From Exilispira sp964581895 (GTDB taxonomy: Bacteria; Spirochaetota; JAAYUW01): 64,000 nt of DNA. The stretch is from NCBI GenBank assembly GCA_964581895.1, contig CAZOPR010000010.1, positions 1-64,000 of the forward strand. Reading direction: 5' to 3'. This document shows positions 60,883-64,000 of the stretch, one piece after another (the first letter of the stretch is position 1; each line of letters starts with the position of its first letter). The notes below the pieces were generated by a model. The model was not told the origin of the DNA and did no database searches. It saw only the letters and a list, made by a program, of their open reading frames with translations. Made by a program: the position numbers and the translations under genes.

Positions 60883-62625
60883 TTATAATAATGAGTCTCG
60901 TTTTACATAGTGAGTATGAAGAAGCTCATGTGATTTATGTCCAAGTGGTTTTTCAAGAAAATCTTCATATATCTTTTTAATCATTGGATTTTCATGTGAT
61001 TTTCTTAACTTCATTCCGCCATCTTCATCGTAAAGACCTTTTGCTCTTTCCAACCTTCTTGCAAGAGTTGAGCCGTAAGGTTGTCCACCACCACCTACAC
61101 ATCCGCCAGGACATGCCATGATTTCTATAAAATGATATGGGGATGGCTGACCTTTTCTTTTTGCTTCAACAGCTTTATCAAGAACTTTTCTTGCATTACC
61201 TAACCCATGGGCAACTGCGCAGCTTAACTCAGTACCTGCGACATTGACTTTAAACTCTTTGACTCCTTCAAAGCCTCTTGCTTCTTTTATATCACAGGAT
61301 TCAAGGGCTTTTCCAGTAACAATTTCATAAGCGGTTCTTAATGCTGCTTCCATTACTCCACCTGTGGTTCCAAAAATTGTAGCAGCACCTGTATATGCAC
61401 CCATTAAATCATCAGGTTGACCATCATCTATAGCAGCAAGATTTATACCAACCTGTTTAATCATCTGAACAATCTCTCTTGTTGTCAAAACATAATCTAC
61501 ATCCTGAAAACCACTTGATCGCATCTCTGGTCTTCTTGCTTCATATTTTTTTGCTGTACATGGCATTATAGATACTGTAACTATTTTAGCAGGATCGATA
61601 TTATATGCTTTAGCAAAATATGTTTTTGAAAGGGCTCCAAACATCTGCTGAGGCGACTTACAAGAGGATATCCCTTCTATAAGTTCTGGATAGAATGTTT
61701 CCATAAATTTAATCCAGCCAGGAGAGCAAGAAGTTATTAATGGGAAAGGACCATTTTTGCCAAGTCTTTCTATGAATTCACTTCCCTCTTCCATTATTGT
61801 TAAATCTGCTGTGAAGTTTGTATCAAAAACATAATCAAACCCAAGCATCTTAAGGGCATTGTACATCTTGCCAACAAGATTTGTTCCTGCTGGTAAATCA
61901 AACTCTTCTGCAAGAGATACTCTTATAGCTGGAGCTTCCTGCACAATAACAACCTTTTCAGGGTCATTTAATGCTGCCCAGACTTCATCTATTTCAAATT
62001 TTTCATGTAAAGCACCTGTTGGACATACAGAAATACACTGCCCACAGTTTATACAGACTGATTCAGCCATATTACCTGATGGGGTTGTTATTTCGGTTCC
62101 AAATCCTCTTCCCATTGCCTCTATAGCAAAGACAGTCTGGATATCCTGACATGCTCTTAAACATCTGCCGCAAAGGATACATTTATCTGGTTCTCTAACT
62201 ATAGATAATGAGGATTCATCGACAGGTTTTCTGTTAAGTACTTTTTTTATTTTTGTTCTATCTATCCCAAGTTGTTTAGCAAGAGCTTGAAGTTCACAAT
62301 ATCCATTTTTAACACATGTTAAACAATCGTCTGGATGATTTGCTAAAATTAACTCGACGACTGTTTTCCTTGCATCTATTATTTCTTTACTTTTTGTGTT
62401 GATCTCCATATTGTTTGTAACTGGAGTTGTGCAGGATCTTTTATAACCTTTTTGACCTTTAACTTCTACAATACAAACACCACAATTACCTGTTGGTGTA
62501 AGATCTTTATGGTAACAAAGTCTTGGAATTTCAATACCTGCTTTTTCAGCAGCTTCAATTATATTACATCCCATTGGGACTTCAACTTTTTTACCATCAA
62601 TAACGATGGTAATAGTAGAACTCAT
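60883..62625 (-). CDS. hydA: [FeFe]-hydrogenase catalytic subunit HydA
   Basis: A 580-residue catalytic subunit that reduces protons or oxidises H2. N-terminal [2Fe-2S] domain (CYHKDLTPTGNCGVC and SCTTPV), a His-Cys3 cluster (HPDDCLTCVKNGYCELQ) and two [4Fe-4S] clusters (CILCGRCLRACQ, CINCGQCISVCP) precede the H-cluster. Its three signatures are TSCSPGW, MPCTAKKYE and MACPGGCVGGGGQP. The small-subunit-like tail carries SHENPMIKKIYEDFL. The architecture matches the M3 trimeric hydrogenases, without the extra C-terminal 2Fe-2S domain of Thermotoga HydA. First gene of the operon, with RBS aggaggc. The hydEFG maturases are not in this window. Confidence 0.95.
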   Translation of the reverse strand: MSSTITIVIDGKKVEVPMGCNIIEAAEKAGIEIPRLCYHKDLTPTGNCGVCIVEVKGQKGYKRSCTTPVTNNMEINTKSKEIIDARKTVVELILANHPDDCLTCVKNGYCELQALAKQLGIDRTKIKKVLNRKPVDESSLSIVREPDKCILCGRCLRACQDIQTVFAIEAMGRGFGTEITTPSGNMAESVCINCGQCISVCPTGALHEKFEIDEVWAALNDPEKVVIVQEAPAIRVSLAEEFDLPAGTNLVGKMYNALKMLGFDYVFDTNFTADLTIMEEGSEFIERLGKNGPFPLITSCSPGWIKFMETFYPELIEGISSCKSPQQMFGALSKTYFAKAYNIDPAKIVTVSIMPCTAKKYEARRPEMRSSGFQDVDYVLTTREIVQMIKQVGINLAAIDDGQPDDLMGAYTGAATIFGTTGGVMEAALRTAYEIVTGKALESCDIKEARGFEGVKEFKVNVAGTELSCAVAHGLGNARKVLDKAVEAKRKGQPSPYHFIEIMACPGGCVGGGGQPYGSTLARRLERAKGLYDEDGGMKLRKSHENPMIKKIYEDFLEKPLGHKSHELLHTHYVKRDSLL

Positions 62626-62992
62626 AAAGCCTCCTAATATTCCGTTTCTTGTCTCTAGCTTACTTTTATCATTTAATTTATTTATTGCAACTTTTTGTTT
62701 TTTATCAAATATTTAATATTTAGTTTTTTATTTAAATTAGATTATTGGGCAAGAAAAAACTGGTAAAGTATTATTACTTTTGCAAACCCTCTTAAAAAGT
62801 TGGAATTTGGGATATAATAATAATTAGGTTAATAAAAAACTTCAAAAAAGTAAAAAAATAGATAAATAATTTTTATTGAAATATTGAAAACTTTCAAGGC
62901 TTTGACACAATTATCTTGATATTACCAATAAAAAAATATGGATTTTATATAATTAGTTAAAATAAAAGAATAAAAGATAAGAAATTTAATAT
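62626..62992. other. non-coding stretch upstream of hydA
   Basis: AT-rich and without reading frames. It must contain the hydA promoter on the minus strand. No convincing Rex or other operator palindrome was seen. Confidence 0.4.
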
Positions 62993-63262
62993 TTAATCAT
63001 CTTTAAAATTTTTATCTGATTTTTTATTCATAAAAATCCATAATCTCATAATAAAATATATCGTAAAACTAATTGCAAATGGAATTATTAAAACAAGCAA
63101 TAATAGAAGACATTTTATGTTTAATTTAGTATATTTAATTAACGAATAGATTTGTAAATTATAAAACACATATAATAAAAGCAAAATAGAAGTAATAATT
63201 GAAACATATAAAAATTGATTTAATATTTTTAAGTTAAATTTATTTTCTTCATTTTCTTCCAC
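62993..63262 (-). CDS. small two-helix membrane protein
   Basis: An 89-residue protein with two membrane helices (about 16-38 and 49-74) and charged ends (MEENEENKFN, KKSDKNFKDD). The start is GTG with a GGAG eight to nine bases upstream; no ATG alternative precedes the first helix. It follows the next upstream membrane-protein gene by 46 bases on the same strand. Function unknown. Confidence 0.5.
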   Translation of the reverse strand: MEENEENKFNLKILNQFLYVSIITSILLLLYVFYNLQIYSLIKYTKLNIKCLLLLLVLIIPFAISFTIYFIMRLWIFMNKKSDKNFKDD

Positions 63263-63308
63263 AAATATTTCTCCATTAATTTTAAATTGATGAAAGTAGA
63301 ATATAATT

Positions 63309-63683
63309 TTATTTTTTAAATACTAATAATATCATATTAAATAAAAAAGTCGAATAACAATTTGCAATAAAACTTACAAAAAATGAACTAACAAATGTTA
63401 TTATAAAGATAACAATATATTTACTGCTATATAAAGGTTCAATAAAAATAGAATTTGAATAATATTCTCTATTTTTATCAACAAATTTTTTTAATTTTAT
63501 AAATTTTAGCAAAATATCACCAGTATTCACCAGTATAATTAAAAATAATATTATCGACTTAACTTTTCTTTCAAATATAGAATCAAATTCATAAAAATGT
63601 ATAAAATTTATTGAAAAATAAATCCATAAAACATTAATAATTAACAAAACAGCAATATTGTTTTTAATAGTTTTTAAACTCAT
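63309..63683 (-). CDS. small four-helix membrane protein
   Basis: A 124-residue protein with about four membrane helices (NIAVLLIINVLWIYFSINF, VKSIILFLIILVNTGDILL, YIVIFIITFVSSFFVSFIA, TFLFNMILLVF). The ATG at 63683 is chosen because ggaaggg lies just upstream; the longer frame upstream has no RBS. Together with the following small membrane protein it forms a probable two-gene unit. Function unknown. Confidence 0.5.
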   Translation of the reverse strand: MSLKTIKNNIAVLLIINVLWIYFSINFIHFYEFDSIFERKVKSIILFLIILVNTGDILLKFIKLKKFVDKNREYYSNSIFIEPLYSSKYIVIFIITFVSSFFVSFIANCYSTFLFNMILLVFKK

Positions 63684-64000
63684 TTTAACCCTTCCATTTG
63701 TTTTAAAACTAAGAAATTTAAGAATATACATATTATTCGAATTAAATTTTTCATGAATTTAAAAAATTTACATTTTTCATATGATTTTTATGGTCTTTTT
63801 TAAATTTTTTATTTTTATATTAATTTTTTGAGCGAATAAGAATTAATTTTTTAAATAAATTAATTTTTCTTATTACCTCTTTTTTAAGCTATTATTTACA
63901 ATTATTTTTTAATAATTTTTTAGATTGAGATTATATTATAAAAATATTTAATTGTTTTGAATATAATGCATAACCAAGGATGTTAAATATGTAGCACCCA

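Overview
The window is strongly AT-rich bacterial DNA. Two adjacent flagellar filament outer-layer proteins (FlaA), which are essentially confined to spirochaetes, point to the phylum Spirochaetota. A 7TMR-DISM chemoreceptor and PnrA/BMP-type binding proteins fit this. The metabolism is that of an obligate anaerobe: a NADH-linked [FeFe]-hydrogenase, class III ribonucleotide reductase, an Nqr-type sodium pump, rubrerythrin and desulfoferrodoxin. The low GC would suit an Exilispira- or Brevinema-like lineage, but that placement is an inference.

Layout. 0.6-8.2 kb: lipoproteins, a 33-residue basic protein with its own terminator, an EF-G paralogue, an outer-membrane-like protein and shikimate dehydrogenase (AroE) carrying an internal 23-residue tandem repeat. 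8.2-11.4 kb: M42 aminopeptidase, both subunits of a 3-oxoacid CoA-transferase and QueD. 11.5-13.9 kb: a decayed locus where a shrunken insertion sequence with 20-bp terminal inverted repeats abuts a frameshifted porin-like gene, followed by tandem repeats and a G-rich element. 13.9-21.3 kb: a sirtuin, a conserved hypothetical, nqrBCDEF without nqrA, then an oxygen-defence cluster (rubrerythrin, desulfoferrodoxin, ferritin-like protein). 21.4-27.3 kb: one tightly packed methionine operon: HcyS (DUF39) with a ferredoxin domain, UPF0280, a stand-alone MetH reactivation domain, MetH and MetF. This predicts homocysteine formation by direct sulfur insertion followed by B12-dependent methylation.

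27.8-35 kb: a lipoprotein, PanD, the flaA pair behind a sigma-28-like promoter, urocanate hydratase, class II aldolase and an NDK-like protein. 35.2-38.6 kb: nrdD-nrdG, preceded by a cobalamin riboswitch. 38.6-50.9 kb: a signalling block with a hybrid histidine kinase, two membrane-tethered BMP-family binding proteins, a 1606-residue protein-kinase/GGDEF protein and a 7TMR-DISM chemoreceptor. 51-54.8 kb: membrane metallophosphoesterase, an exported FGE-sulfatase-fold protein and two membrane proteins. 54.8-56.2 kb: wreckage of a second transposase. 56.2-58.6 kb: a three-gene ABC importer. 58.8-62.6 kb: hydrogenase genes in the order A-C-B. 63-63.7 kb: two small membrane proteins.

Two themes run through the window. 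Short AT-rich tandem repeats recur between genes, and low-complexity Asn/Lys/Glu-rich insertions occur inside otherwise conserved enzymes (AroE, NrdD, M42 peptidase). B12 links two systems: MetH consumes it, and the riboswitch probably lets it control nrdD. No tRNA, rRNA or CRISPR array was seen. All functional assignments come from reading motifs by eye; no database search was run.
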